NCBI GenBank assembly: GCA_946545035.1
Contig: CAMNND010000001.1
Span: forward strand, 1-34,808
Direction: 5' to 3'
Origin: an uncultured Clostridium sp.
GTDB lineage: Bacteria; Bacillota; Clostridia; TANB77; CAG-508
Length of the DNA stretch: 34,808 bases
The notes under the pieces are model-generated. The model had not been told where the DNA came from. It did not search any database and saw only the letters and a list, made by a program, of their open reading frames with translations. A program made the translations under genes and the position numbers. Below are positions 4,946 to 14,379 of the stretch, one piece after another. How positions within the stretch are numbered: the stretch's first letter is position 1; every line of letters starts with the position of its first letter.

Positions 4946-5464
4946 CTAGTTGTTCATCAGACCCGCCAGCGTCTCATAGGTCATCATCGAGCCGTCGTAG
5001 CCTGTTTTAATCTCCACATCTGCCACGTCTGTATGGTAGATATGTGCATCAGTGTTGTAGTTCCACGTTTGGTGGTAGATATTCTCTACCGCCCACGCTT
5101 CGAAGCGAACGCCCCTATTGTTAGCTTTTACCGTACCGTCTTTAGCACTGATATGGCTAACATATGGAGCGCTACGACGCTCGTACTCTTCGAGCGTCAT
5201 TGTATGCATGTCACTCATCATGTTGATGAGCGCCGCCTTTTGGCGATTAGTGGGCTTTATGCGCAGTTTAGGCAGACCGTTGGCAGCCGTGCCAAGGTAG
5301 CAATACGTGAGTAACCAGTTGAGGTCAATGCGGATATAACCATAGTAAATGCGACCAGACAGCTCAACCATCATGAGCAACTTATGAGTGAATGCATATT
5401 CATCATAGTATTCGCAAAAAGTGCGAAACATAGGCGAATTGTTGTCCTTACGTGTGCGTGCCAT
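4946..5464 (-). CDS. Hypothetical protein, 172 aa
   Basis: Start ATG 5464 (MARTRKDNN) lies 8 bases after GGAG; in-frame TTG and ATG codons just upstream overlap that ribosome site. The protein is a mixed alpha/beta soluble protein with several Tyr-rich stretches (YYGYIRIDLNWLLTYCYLG) and an acidic C-terminus (DVADVEIKTGYDG). All three tryptophans are TGG. The stop is TAG. It leads the three-gene unit, and the parS site lies about 25 bp before the start codon, so ParB binding there could influence its transcription. No family recognised. Confidence 0.75.
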   Translation of the reverse strand: MARTRKDNNSPMFRTFCEYYDEYAFTHKLLMMVELSGRIYYGYIRIDLNWLLTYCYLGTAANGLPKLRIKPTNRQKAALINMMSDMHTMTLEEYERRSAPYVSHISAKDGTVKANNRGVRFEAWAVENIYHQTWNYNTDAHIYHTDVADVEIKTGYDGSMMTYETLAGLMNN

Positions 5465-5488
5465 TTGTAGCATCTCCAATCTTGTGAG

Positions 5489-5504
5489 TGTTTCACGTGA
5501 AACA
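5489..5504. promoter_or_regulatory. parS: parS centromere site
   Basis: TGTTTCACGTGAAACA is a perfect 16-bp palindrome (18 bp with the flanking G and C) and agrees exactly with the bacterial chromosomal parS consensus TGTTNCACGTGAAACA, which ParB binds as a CTP-loaded clamp. It sits directly upstream of the three-gene minus-strand unit and about 1 kb from the candidate origin. No parA or parB gene is in the window, so a host or distant phage ParB would be the ligand. Confidence 0.85.
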
Positions 5505-5509
5505 CGCTT

Positions 5510-5880
5510 ATCTGTTAGGTGGTAGGTAGCTTATGCCCTCTTACGCGTGTGTGTCGCATTTTCCCGCTCGCACGTGTGTGCGCCTATTCTCTCCAATCCT
5601 ATAGGAATCCGCTAGGTCCTACGCGTGGGCTATCCGATTATCAGGGGCCTTGCACCCGCTTGGCGTTTGGTTTTCCCTCTCGCTGTCTACTATTCTCCAC
5701 ATATCGGGGCCGAATGCAAGCGTTATCCCCCGACGATTTGGGCGTCCACAGTCTCTCCACAATTGCCCATACAGTCACAGTGTTAGTTTAGGGTAACAGT
5801 ACAGACACACACATGCACACGCATGGGGCGGTACATACAGGCACATCCCGAGGTTGGACACTTCGCCCGAGCCGACGGGG
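5510..5880. other. GC-richer stretch without a supported gene
   Basis: No frame here has a ribosome site plus convincing protein composition. The stretch is noticeably GC-richer than both flanks. It contains CTCCACA words (5695, 5756), CACA-rich runs (about 5800-5825) and short inverted repeats. It could hold control sites for the minus-strand unit, packaging sites or decayed sequence. Confidence 0.4.
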
Positions 5881-5889
5881 TCCAGAAAA

Positions 5890-5938
5890 TTCTCAAGAGC
5901 AATTTTCAATTGCTCATTCGGGAATTCTTAAGAGCAAT
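5890..5938. repeat. Inverted/direct AAGAGCAATTTT repeat downstream of the small basic gene
   Basis: GAGCAATT, TTC, AATTGCTC forms a perfect 8-bp hairpin. The word AATTCT-AAGAGCAATTTT occurs twice, just upstream of and inside it (second copy begins near 5921). It lies downstream of the 5957-6088 gene and may end its transcript, although no long T-run follows. Confidence 0.45.
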
Positions 5939-5956
5939 TTTAAGTTTTCAATTCGA

Positions 5957-6088
5957 TTAAAAAATTTTAAATTTGCCATTTTTTCTAGGTCTTTTAATCC
6001 TCTGACTACAATCTCCAGCCAAACTCTTCTTAGCTTTTGTAATTGCCGCACCTTTCTTACTTGCAATACTTCGTTTAATACTTTTCAT
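5957..6088 (-). CDS. Small basic protein, 43 aa
   Basis: Start ATG 6086-6088 lies behind AAAGGAGAAAAT and the stop is TAA. About one third of residues are Lys or Arg (MKSIKRSIASKKGAAITKAK at the start), with one Cys and no tryptophan. Such composition suits nucleic-acid binding, but no fold is recognisable. It has its own promoter (TAGACA, 17 bp, TATAAT at 6113-6141), divergent from the main late promoter at 6214-6243. A regulator or a small packaged DNA-binding protein are both possible. Confidence 0.65.
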   Translation of the reverse strand: MKSIKRSIASKKGAAITKAKKSLAGDCSQRIKRPRKNGKFKIF

Positions 6089-6112
6089 ATTTTCTCCTTT
6101 CTCTTTAATCTA

Positions 6113-6141
6113 ATTATATTAAAATAAAGTTAATATGTCTA
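6113..6141 (-). promoter_or_regulatory. Promoter of the small basic protein gene
   Basis: The minus strand reads TAGACA, 17 bp, TATAAT, 25 bases before the ATG. It is arranged back to back with the late promoter. Confidence 0.65.
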
Positions 6142-6195
6142 TAATAATTATACATCTTGGGTCTTTTTAATTAAATTCTATTCAAAAAATTTTAT

Positions 6196-6233
6196 ATTAA
6201 CTAAGATTTTTTCTTGACAAATACTTAGTTAAT
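6196..6233. promoter_or_regulatory. Operator-like inverted repeat on the late promoter
   Basis: ATTAACTAAG (6196-6205) and CTTAGTTAAT (6224-6233) are perfect 10-bp arms 18 bp apart. They bracket the -35 box, and the right arm lies in the -35/-10 spacer. A repressor or activator bound here would directly control the late operon. Confidence 0.7.
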
Positions 6234-6243
6234 GTGTTATAAT
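6214..6243 (+). promoter_or_regulatory. Main late promoter
   Basis: Consensus TTGACA and TATAAT are separated by 18 bp, 46 bases before the first start codon of the packaging operon. Confidence 0.85.
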
Positions 6244-6288
6244 TTAAATGAAAGTTAAAAAACTTATTTAAGTAAAGGAGGTTTGTTA

Positions 6289-7383
6289 GTGGAATTAGAC
6301 TATTCTTTAACCACTCCTCAAGAACGAGTGGAATATGTTAAAGCTCTCTTAGCTGATAATCCTCCTCTTAATAATAGCACTCTAACCATTTTAGCAGACT
6401 ATATTTTATTTATTCGTGATCGTAATCAAACAAAAAAAGAACGTGAAGAAGAACATCCTATATTAACACCCAATAGAGAGTTTACTATTGACAAGAGGCA
6501 GGTATCTTATGAAGGTCTAGTTGATAAACTTGAAAATGGCGAAGATGGTCTATATAACATCATTCGCAACGATAAAACTCAAATTCTTGATCCAAAAGAT
6601 CCTATCTCAGAAGAAGATATAAAAAATATTCCTGGTATCAAAGAATGCATGGATGTAATTCTTTCTCTTAAAAAACAATTAGAAACAGCGTCTAAATACC
6701 GTCGTAAATCAATTAATCAAGCAATTATAGATACTTGAAAGCAAGCTTATATTATAAAGGGCAACTATTCTCAAGTTGGCCGCATTAAATCAACTTCTCA
6801 AATAAAAACTTTAGCTTCAATCGCTATTCCAGAAGAGATTTATTTTGACGATGATATGATACCTCATTCAGATAAACCTTTATCTCTTCTTAATCCAGAG
6901 CACGTATCTTTTCTTCTCTGCCATTATCAAGGATTAAAACAAGAATCCTGAGAAGATCTTCATTGCGATATGCGGTGACACCTTATTGATCTTGAAGATT
7001 TAACAGAAGAAGCTTTGCGGGAAAAGCATCCTATGCTTTGAGATATAGTAATTTGAAAAGTAGACGGTCTTACAAATGATGAAATACGAGAAAAAGTTCT
7101 TCAAAACTATGGAGAAGAACATTCAGAACAATATTACTCTTCTCTTTGACGCAAACGTATTCCTAAATTAATAGTAGAACAATTTCAAAAAAATTACGTA
7201 GAATGATATTTCACAGAAAAAGAATACGGTTATTGAAAAAAATGTAGTAAATGCGGCCAAATAAAATTAGGTCATCCTCTCTTCTTTGCAAAAAATACAA
7301 GTAAAGATGGTTGATATTCTCAATGTAAAGAGTGTAAAAATGCTTCACGACTAATAACAGTCAAGAAAAAATCAGAAAAATAA
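6289..7383 (+). CDS. Zinc-finger protein upstream of terminase, 364 aa (TGA read as Trp)
   Basis: The gene is open from GTG 6289 to TAA 7381-7383 only if nine in-frame TGA codons are tryptophan; it has no TGG. The start is set by AAAGGAGG with 7-base spacing; an in-frame TTG at 6283 is too close. The N-terminal 150 residues are helical and acidic. The C-terminal 45 residues carry a two-CxxC finger (CSKCG ... DGWYSQCKEC) with an FF pair between, the kind of treble-clef or zinc-ribbon module found in phage HNH-type proteins. No catalytic His-Asn-His is seen. It is the first gene of the packaging operon, so a packaging or regulatory role is likely; function unknown. Confidence 0.75.
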
Positions 7384-7401
7384 GAAAGAGGGTGTTTTTT
7401 C

Positions 7402-8679
7402 ATGGCTGGAGATTATAAAGTATGTAGTAAATGCGGCCGTTCATTAAAAGAAACAGAATTTTTTAAAATGAAAACTGGCAATCGTTGTGATCTTTGTAAA
7501 GATTGTCTTTGTCAATATATAGATAACCGCAAGCCAGAAACCTTTAGATGAATCTTAGAAATGTTTGATGTTCCTTATATTGAAAAAAAATGAACTCAAA
7601 TAACTAATGAACGTTATAAAAAGAATCCAGGTAAATTTGGTCCAAAATCAGTAATTGGTACTTATTTGCGGACAATGAATATGATGCAATATAGAGACTT
7701 TCATTATTCTGATTCCGATAATCCAGAAGATAATGCGGCCACCGCACCAGTAGCTAAAACAGAAATTGATGAAGAATATGAAGCAAATCTACTCCAACGT
7801 TTAGAAGCTGGAGAAATTACTCAAACTCAATATGATACCTTAACAAAAAAGAATGCAGTTAAATATGGCACTGATTTAGATGAAAATGGCTTTATCAAAG
7901 GATTAGAAACACTTCCTTTTCAACCAGAAGGAGCTCTTTCAATGCCCGAACCTGAGCCTGAACCTCCGCAAGAGCAGACGCCGCAATATCAATTTGATCC
8001 TACATATTGAACAGATCAATTAGATGATAAAGATATAGACTATTTAATGCTTAAATGAGGTACAGTTTACACTCCTGAACAATGAATTAAAATGGAAACA
8101 ACTTACAATAAATATGCTCAAGAATACGATCTTAATGTTGACCGAGAAGAAGTTCTTAAAAAAATGTGTAAAACTTCTCTTAAAATGGACGAATGCTTAG
8201 ATGCGGGTGATGTAACAGGTTATAAAAATTTAGCCGCAGTTTTTGACCAACTCCGCAAGTCAGGCAAATTTACAGAAGCTCAAAATAAAGATGATAAACA
8301 GCAAGTTCTTTCTTCTATTGGAGAATTAGTAGCACTTTGTGAGCAAGAAGGTGGCATTATTCCAGCCCTTCCTCAATACGACCCAGACCAATATCCGCAA
8401 GATAAAATAGATTTTACTCTTAAAGATCTTAAATCTTATACTTATTCTCTTGTTAGTAATGAACTAGGTCTTGGAGACTTAATTGAATCTTATATTGAAA
8501 AACTTGAAAAATCAGAAGAAGATTCAGTTGATCTTAACGCGGGGCTTGTTACATCTGCGGAAGAGGCTGCGGATGAAGAACTTACAGATGACGAAGCAGA
8601 AGAGTGGCAATATTTTCTTGAAAATGAAATTGAAGCAGAAGGTGAAATGCTTGCACGATTCTTGGATGGAGAAGTATAA
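7402..8679 (+). CDS. Probable terminase small subunit/packaging accessory, 425 aa (TGA as Trp)
   Basis: Starts at ATG 7402 behind AGAGGGTG and ends TAA, the last base of which is shared with the TerL start (TAATG). Five TGA codons and one TGG encode tryptophan. The N-terminus has a zinc finger (KVCSKCGRSLKE ... CDLCKDC), followed by a conserved phage motif (ETFRWILEMFDVPYIEKKWT) and GTYLRTMNM. The middle has a low-complexity Pro/Glu/Gln run (about residues 190-205), and the C-terminus is acidic and helical. The position immediately before TerL and the coupling suggest the DNA-recognition partner of the terminase, although it is longer than the usual 150-200 residues. The call rests mainly on context. 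Confidence 0.6.
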
Positions 8680-10424
8680 TGGCTTTAAGAGATATTTTAC
8701 AAGCATCTAATAGACGAAAAGAATTAGATAGTGACGCGATTAAAGAGGAAATACACAATCATCTAGATCAATATAGAGAATTAATTGCTTATTGACGAGT
8801 ATATCCTGATAAATTAGTTGATTATTATTTGTCTCTTGGAAATCCTTATAATTTTAAATTTATTTTTTATCAAAGATTATTCTTGCGGGCGCTGTTCCGG
8901 CATAAATATGTCTATGCCACTTTCGTGCGAGCCTGGTCTAAATCATTTATGTCAGTTATGGCTCTAATGTTAAAAGCTATTCTCTATCCTGGAGCTAAAT
9001 TATTCACCGTTGCAGGCGGTAAGCAACAGTCTGCGGAAATCCTTTCAGGTAAAGTATTAGAAATTTGCAAATTAATTCCTGCAATAGAGAGAGAAATTAT
9101 TTGAGACACGCGCGGTACTCGAGCTCGAACAGCACAAACTAAAGATAGTGTTATTTATACTTTTAGAAATGGTTCAACACTAGAAAATATTGCGGCATCT
9201 GAAAAAACTCGTGGACGTCGTTTTAATAGTGGTCTTATGGAAGAATGTGTAGGTATTGATCAGGATATTCTTAATGAAGTTCTTATCCCTACTCTTAATG
9301 TTGACCGCATGGTTCAAGGTCAAACTGATTCAAACGAACAGTTAAATAAATCTCAGATTTTTGTAACTACTGCGGGCTACAAAAATACATACAGCTACGA
9401 AAAATTAATTGAGATTCTTTGTCGATCTGTTGTGCGGCCAAAGGATGCAATTGTTCTTGGTGGTAGCTGACGAGTTCCTGTTATTTTTGGACTTTTAGAT
9501 AAAAACTTTGTGCGGGACCTTAAAATGGATGGTACATTTAATGAAGATTCTTTTGAACGCGAGTATGAGTCTAAATGAACCGGTGATATTGAATCAGCTT
9601 TCTTTAGTTCAGATAGATTTGATAAACAGCGTAAAATTAACATGCCAGAATGAAAATATTCTAATAAAACATCAAAAGATGGATATTATATAATGGGTGT
9701 TGACGTTGGTAGATTTGGTTGTACTACTGAAGTAGTTATTATCAAAGTAACTCCAGGTGCGGGCGATATTCCGCGCAAACGTATTGTTAATATTTATTCT
9801 TTTGATGAAGAACACTTTGGTTTACAAGCACTTAAACTTAAACGACTATTTCAACAATATAAATGTCGTGTAGCTGTAATCGACGGTAATGGTTTAGGTG
9901 CGGGACTCGTAGACATGCTTACAATGGATACTATCGATCCTGACACAGGTGAAACACTATATAATTGAGGCGTAATGAACGACGAAGATAATAAATATCG
10001 CAATATGAAAACTGATGATACTATAACTGATGCGATGTATATTATGAAAGCTAATCAAGTATTAAATTCTGAAATGTACGCTTATTGTCAGTCAGAAATT
10101 AATTCAGGTAGAGTAAACTTTTTAGTAGACGAGTCTATTGCAAAAAATAAATTATTGTCTCAAGCACAAGGTAAAAAAATGAGCCAGTCTCAGCGTGCAG
10201 ATTATCTTATGCCTTTTGTACAAACGAGTATTTTAAAAGACCAAATGCTTAATCTTGTATACGAAAATGATGGTGCGCATATTATTTTAAAACAAGCTTC
10301 AAAAAAGATTAAAAAAGATAAGTTTTCTGCATTAATTTATGGTTTATATTATTGTAAATTACAAGAAGATAGTCGTTCAAAGAAACGTAAACGCGATATA
10401 TCAAAATTTATGTTTTTTAATTAA
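8679..10424 (+). CDS. terL: Terminase large subunit, 581 aa (TGA as Trp)
   Basis: This is the ATP-driven DNA-packaging motor and headful or site nuclease. The N-terminal ATPase shows a Walker A of the TerL type (RAWSKS, residues 84-89), a Q-rich helix (AGGKQQSAEI) and a Walker B with acidic residues (GLMEEC, 185-190). The C-terminal RNase-H-like nuclease begins IMGVDVGRFG with the first metal Asp near 342, and IDGNGLGAG near 402 holds the second. Length is normal for TerL. Six TGA codons are needed (for example LGGS-Trp-RVP and MPE-Trp-KYS); the Walker A tryptophan is TGG. The C-terminus is basic (SRSKKRKRD), as is common. The start overlaps the upstream stop (TAATG). Confidence 0.95.
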
Positions 10425-10507
10425 AAATTTGGGGTCAAAATTTATTAATAGGTATTCTGTAAAACCATATACAGTGAATAAGTAAGTTTTATTGAAAGAG
10501 GAATATT

Positions 10508-10864
10508 ATGATGAGTTCAGCAATGGAAGTTAAAATTCACAATATTTTAACTGATTATGATGTTCCTTTTGAAGAAGAATATGAATTTGATGATTTAATT
10601 GCATCAAGTGGTAGACACTTACGTTTCGATTTTGCCGTGTTTACAGAGGATGGTGAGCTAGATTTTTTAATTGAAGCTCAAGGGAAACAACATTATACCG
10701 CAGTAAATAAATTTGGTGGGTCTAAAGGTGTTGAACGGCAAAAATATAATGATATACAAAAACGAAAATATTGTTTAGACCATAATATTAAATTAATTTG
10801 CATTCCTTACTATGATGAATCGCGAATTAATTTTGATTATATTATGCGGGCGGCTGGATATTAA
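10508..10864 (+). CDS. Free-standing PD-(D/E)xK-type (homing-like) endonuclease, 118 aa
   Basis: The protein has the compact restriction-fold layout: an N-terminal helix plus 'Y-D-V-P-F-E-E-E-Y', then RFDFAVF with the metal Asp (about residue 39), then a strand FLIEAQGKQHY giving the Glu-x-Gln catalytic pair, then a basic helix (ERQKYNDIQKRKYCLDHN) and the strand IKLICIPY. This pattern belongs to small very-short-patch-repair or EDxHD-like nucleases often found as mobile genes in phages. It contains no Trp and so is independent of the genetic code. It sits between TerL and portal, its own AGAGGAA ribosome site precedes it, and its stop overlaps the portal ribosome site. Confidence 0.7.
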   Translation: MMSSAMEVKIHNILTDYDVPFEEEYEFDDLIASSGRHLRFDFAVFTEDGELDFLIEAQGKQHYTAVNKFGGSKGVERQKYNDIQKRKYCLDHNIKLICIPYYDESRINFDYIMRAAGY

Positions 10865-10877
10865 GGAGGTCGAGCAT

Positions 10878-12443
10878 TTGAGTGATACAAAAGATTTTCG
10901 TTTAATTGCTTCAAACGAAACTGCGCGTCCTTCTATAGACTTTAATAAAATGCGAATTGATCAAAAATTATTTAAAGATGATGTTACTTTAAATACGTCT
11001 ATTTTTGATAAACGTAATCGTCGTAAAGTTAGAAAAGAGGATGTTTATAGGGCTCTTGAACGACAAGATATAAAAGAACTTAGGGCAATTTCAAATTATT
11101 TTTTCCTTAGAAGTGGTATTTATTCACGATTATGTCGTTATATGGCTTATCTTTATCGATATGATTGAATGATAACACCTGTGCGTTATGATGATAAAAT
11201 TAAAGATGAAAAAGTTATTGAAGGTTGATTAAAATCAGTAGCTTATCTTGATAATTGTCGTTTAAAGAAAAATTTTGGTGAAATCGCATTAAAAGTTATC
11301 AAAAATGGTTGTTTTTATGGATATAAAATAGAGCAGAAAAATGCTTGCTATATCCAAGAATTGCCAATTGACTATTGCCGCAGTCGTTTTAAGTATAATA
11401 ATTTACCAATCGTAGAATTTAATGTTAAATTTTTTGATGATAAATTTTCTGACACAGAATACCGCATTAAAGTTTTAAAAATGTTTCCTAAAGAATTTCA
11501 GCAAGCTTATATTAAATATAAGCATAATACTTTAAAGAAAGATCATAATGGTGACACTCTTGGATGATTTGCTTTAGATGCGGGGGCTGCTTTTAAATTT
11601 AATCTTAATCATAGTGATATTCCTCTATTTTTATCAATTGTACCAAAATTAATTGATCTTGAGGATGCACAAGATTTAGATAAGAAGAAGATGGAACAAC
11701 AACTTATTCGTCTTATTATCCAAGAGATGCCAATTGATAAAAATGGTGATCTTATCTTTGATGTAGATGAAGCTCGAGAATTGCATAAAAATGCAGTTGG
11801 TATGCTGGGTGGTGCTATAGGAGTAGATGTTTTAACTACGTTTGCGGATGTACATGTAGAAGATCTTTCCGATAAAGGTAATATGTCTGCCGCGGACCAA
11901 TTAGATAAAGTTGAACGTACAGTTTATAATGAAGCTGGCGTTAGCCAAATGCAATTTAATACAAGTGGCAATTTAGCTCTTGAAAAATCTATTCTTAACG
12001 ATGAAGCCACTATGACAAATCTTCTTCTTCAATTTGAGGAATTTGCTGAAAGTTTATTACGAATTTTCAACAAAAATCCGAAGCGTCTAAAATATCAAGT
12101 ACAGATGCTTCCTACTACTATTTATAATTATAGAGATCTTTCCAAGCTTTATAAAGAGCAAACACAAATTGGATTTTCCAAATTATTACCTCAGATTGCT
12201 CTTGGAGAATCTCCAAGTACCGTACTTGCAACTGCGATATTTGAGAATCAAATGATGAAGCTTGATGAGATATTTACTCCTCCGCAAATGTCTTCTACCA
12301 TAAGCAAAACTCAACAGTCTGGTGGCGGGAATGGGAACAAGACTAGTAATGAACCATCAGCGGGTGAGCAAGGTGGCCGTCCAGAGCTACCTCAGGACGA
12401 AAAGTCCGATAAGACTATCGCAAATGAAGAATCACAGGGTTAA
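10878..12443 (+). CDS. Portal protein, 521 aa (TGA as Trp)
   Basis: This is the dodecameric head vertex through which DNA enters and leaves. Start TTG 10878 follows AAGGAGGT with 7-base spacing. Three TGA codons are read as Trp (YRYD-Trp-MIT, IEG-Trp-LKS, DTLG-Trp-FAL). The middle has GGAIGVDVLTTFADVHVEDL and NTSGNLALEKSILNDEATM, in the order stem, crown and wing expected for portals of Bacillota siphophages. The C-terminus is a disordered Gly/Ser/Asn/Gln tail (about residues 470-521). Position directly downstream of TerL and upstream of the head protease agrees. Confidence 0.85.
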
Positions 12444-12461
12444 TGAAGGGAGGTAAGATAG

Positions 12462-13850
12462 ATGGCATTAAAGAATAAATCCGAGGTAAATATGATTCAA
12501 GGCCCCGAGTTCATTAATCTTGAGCCTCTTGATGTTAACCCTTTGATGCAAAAATGCGAAATTAAAGTCTTTTATTTAGGTCACAATCGGAATGGCTCTT
12601 ATATTAACCGTGAAACCGCCTTAGAAATGTCTAAAACATTGCGGGGAACCCCAATTGTTGCGGCATTTAACAAAGATAAAGAAGATTTTGGCGATCATGG
12701 ACATGTAATGCATATTGAGGATGGAGAAGTTACTTTCTCTGTTAAGACCATTCCTTATGGCTTTGTTTCACCTGATGCAGAAGTTTGATTCCAAAACTTT
12801 ACAGATACAGATGAATTTGACAACAAAGTTGAACGTACCTATCTAATGACAACGGGTTATCTCTGGTCTGGTCAATTTGAAGAACTCACCAAGGTAATTA
12901 ATGAAGGACAGCCGCAATCAATGGAGCTAGATTCCAGCTCACTTCAAGGACATTGGGCGACTGATAATAATCTTGGTGTAGATTTCTTCATTATTAATGA
13001 CGCAACTTTCAGTAAGTTGTGCATTCTTGGGGACAATGTTGAGCCCTGCTATGAAGGAGCTTCTGTAACGTCTCCAGAGGTCAGTAAGAATTTCAGTAAA
13101 GATACTGATTTTCAACAGACCCTATTTAGCATGATGAACGACTTACAAACAGCTCTTAATAGTAAAGGAGGGTTGAACATGTCTGAAAATGAATTACTTA
13201 ATGAATCTGCGGAAAATGCTGAGACGCAGCTTGAGCTCGAGCATGCGCTAGAAACCCCTACAGACGAGACTGCTGATGAAGAGCTCACATCTGTAGAAGA
13301 AGAGTTCGTTGAAGCAAATTCTGCTGATGATACCGATACAGTTGCTGAAACTGTTGAGGAAACAGTTAATGATTTTGTTGAGAAAAAGGAAGAAGAAGAT
13401 GAATCTGACGACAAGGACGAAGACGAGTCTAATGAAGCTGATGATGAAGACGATGATGATAAAAAGAAGCCTAATAATCAGCATTCCTTAGAAGAATTTG
13501 AAGCTTTACAAGCAGAACTTGAATCTCTTCGCGCAGAGATTAAAGAACTTCGTGAGTTTAAGCTCAATGTAGAAAATCAACAGAAAGACGCTTTAATTGC
13601 ATCTTATCATATGCTTTCTGATGAAGATAAGGCTGAGGTTATTGCTCATAAGTCTGAATTTAGTCTTGATGAAATTAAAGCTAAATTAGCTGTTATTTAC
13701 GTTGAAAAGAACGTTAATTTCGACATGATTGACGGTCAAGAAGAGGTAGAGGATAATGATCCTGCTCCAGCAATGACTTTCTCTCTAGACGAAGAAGCAT
13801 CTGAGGGCGTTCCTGCTTTCATTGAAGCGCTTCGTCATACAGTTAAATAA
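12462..13850 (+). CDS. Head maturation protease-scaffold fusion, 462 aa (one TGA as Trp)
   Basis: Start ATG 12462 has AAGGGAGG. The N-terminal domain (KVFYLGHNRNGSYINRETA, then LRGTPIVAAFNKDKEDFGDH, then HVMHIEDGE) resembles phage prohead proteases, whose substrates are the scaffold and capsid N-termini; I cannot assign catalytic residues with certainty. One TGA (AEV-Trp-FQN) lies in it, alongside two TGG. The C-terminal 220 residues are strongly acidic with a run of Asp/Glu and a coiled coil (EALQAELESLRAEIKELREF), typical of scaffolding. It precedes the decoration and major capsid genes. Confidence 0.75.
13179..13850 (+). CDS. Nested scaffolding protein by internal start, 223 aa
   Basis: Inside the protease-scaffold gene, AAAGGAGGGTTGAAC stands before the in-frame ATG 13179 (MSENELLNESAENAE...). 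It is as good as any ribosome site in the window, so a separate scaffold is probably made, as in phage lambda C/Nu3. The product is acidic with an Asp/Glu run (about residues 70-100) and a coiled coil (about 110-135). It has no Trp codon, so it can be made in quantity without TGA decoding. Confidence 0.7.
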   Translation: MSENELLNESAENAETQLELEHALETPTDETADEELTSVEEEFVEANSADDTDTVAETVEETVNDFVEKKEEEDESDDKDEDESNEADDEDDDDKKKPNNQHSLEEFEALQAELESLRAEIKELREFKLNVENQQKDALIASYHMLSDEDKAEVIAHKSEFSLDEIKAKLAVIYVEKNVNFDMIDGQEEVEDNDPAPAMTFSLDEEASEGVPAFIEALRHTVK

Positions 13851-13867
13851 TTAAAGGAGGTTGTAAT

Positions 13868-14362
13868 ATGGCTATTACAATTAAGCGTGATGGTTATGGC
13901 CAAGTAGAGCCAAATCATCTCTCTGCTCCTCGTGATGGTCGCGTCTATGCGCAGCTTCCTGCCGCTGAGGATATTGAAGTCCTTGAGAACGGCATGTTCG
14001 TTAAATATGACTACGCCGCAGGTGAAGTCAATTTTGACGGCGACGGCGCTTGGATGCTCGTTTATAACGAGGAAAAGCTCTATGATGAGCGTCATCAGAT
14101 GCATAAAGATTGGGCTCAAAAAGTTGAGGATTCTTATGATGGTAAGATCTATCCTCGTGTTTTTGGTGTTGTAGCTGGTGACATTTTTACTACTAATACT
14201 TTTGCAAACAATACTGAACTTAAAGTTGGGGATGACGTCACTCCTGGTGCTGACGGCTTCTTAGCAGTTGGTTCTGAAGGCGATGTTGTATTCCGTGTTG
14301 TCAAAGAATATACTCTTCCTGATGGACAGCCTGCGGTTAAGTTACAGTGCATTAAGGCTTAA
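13868..14362 (+). CDS. Head decoration/stabilisation-like protein, 164 aa
   Basis: Starts at ATG 13868 behind AAAGGAGGTTGTAAT and ends TAA. It is a beta-rich protein with many Gly and Asp turns (VKYDYAAGEVNFDGDGAWML, VGDDVTPGADGFLAV). It lies between scaffold and major capsid, the usual place of a decoration protein. Codon choice (CGT, GGT, CCT, GAC) is like the capsid gene and unlike the AT-rich neighbours, a sign of high expression. Both tryptophans are TGG. Identity is inferred from position, fold impression and codon bias. Confidence 0.65.
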   Translation: MAITIKRDGYGQVEPNHLSAPRDGRVYAQLPAAEDIEVLENGMFVKYDYAAGEVNFDGDGAWMLVYNEEKLYDERHQMHKDWAQKVEDSYDGKIYPRVFGVVAGDIFTTNTFANNTELKVGDDVTPGADGFLAVGSEGDVVFRVVKEYTLPDGQPAVKLQCIKA

Positions 14363-14379
14363 TTGAGAGGAGGAATAAG

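Noticed and set aside
5519-5791. Plus-strand frame of 90 codons
   Set aside because: No ribosome site, opposite to the local gene direction, and the composition looks like random GC-rich sequence.
5619-5846. Minus-strand frame of 75 codons if TGA is Trp (MCLYVPPHACAC...)
   Set aside because: No ribosome site before the ATG, Cys-rich low-complexity start, and overlapping frames on the other strand are equally open. GC-richness alone explains the length.
13112-13414. Ser-rich minus frame opposite the scaffold gene
   Set aside because: A mirror of the Asp/Glu codon runs of the scaffold; no ribosome site or context.
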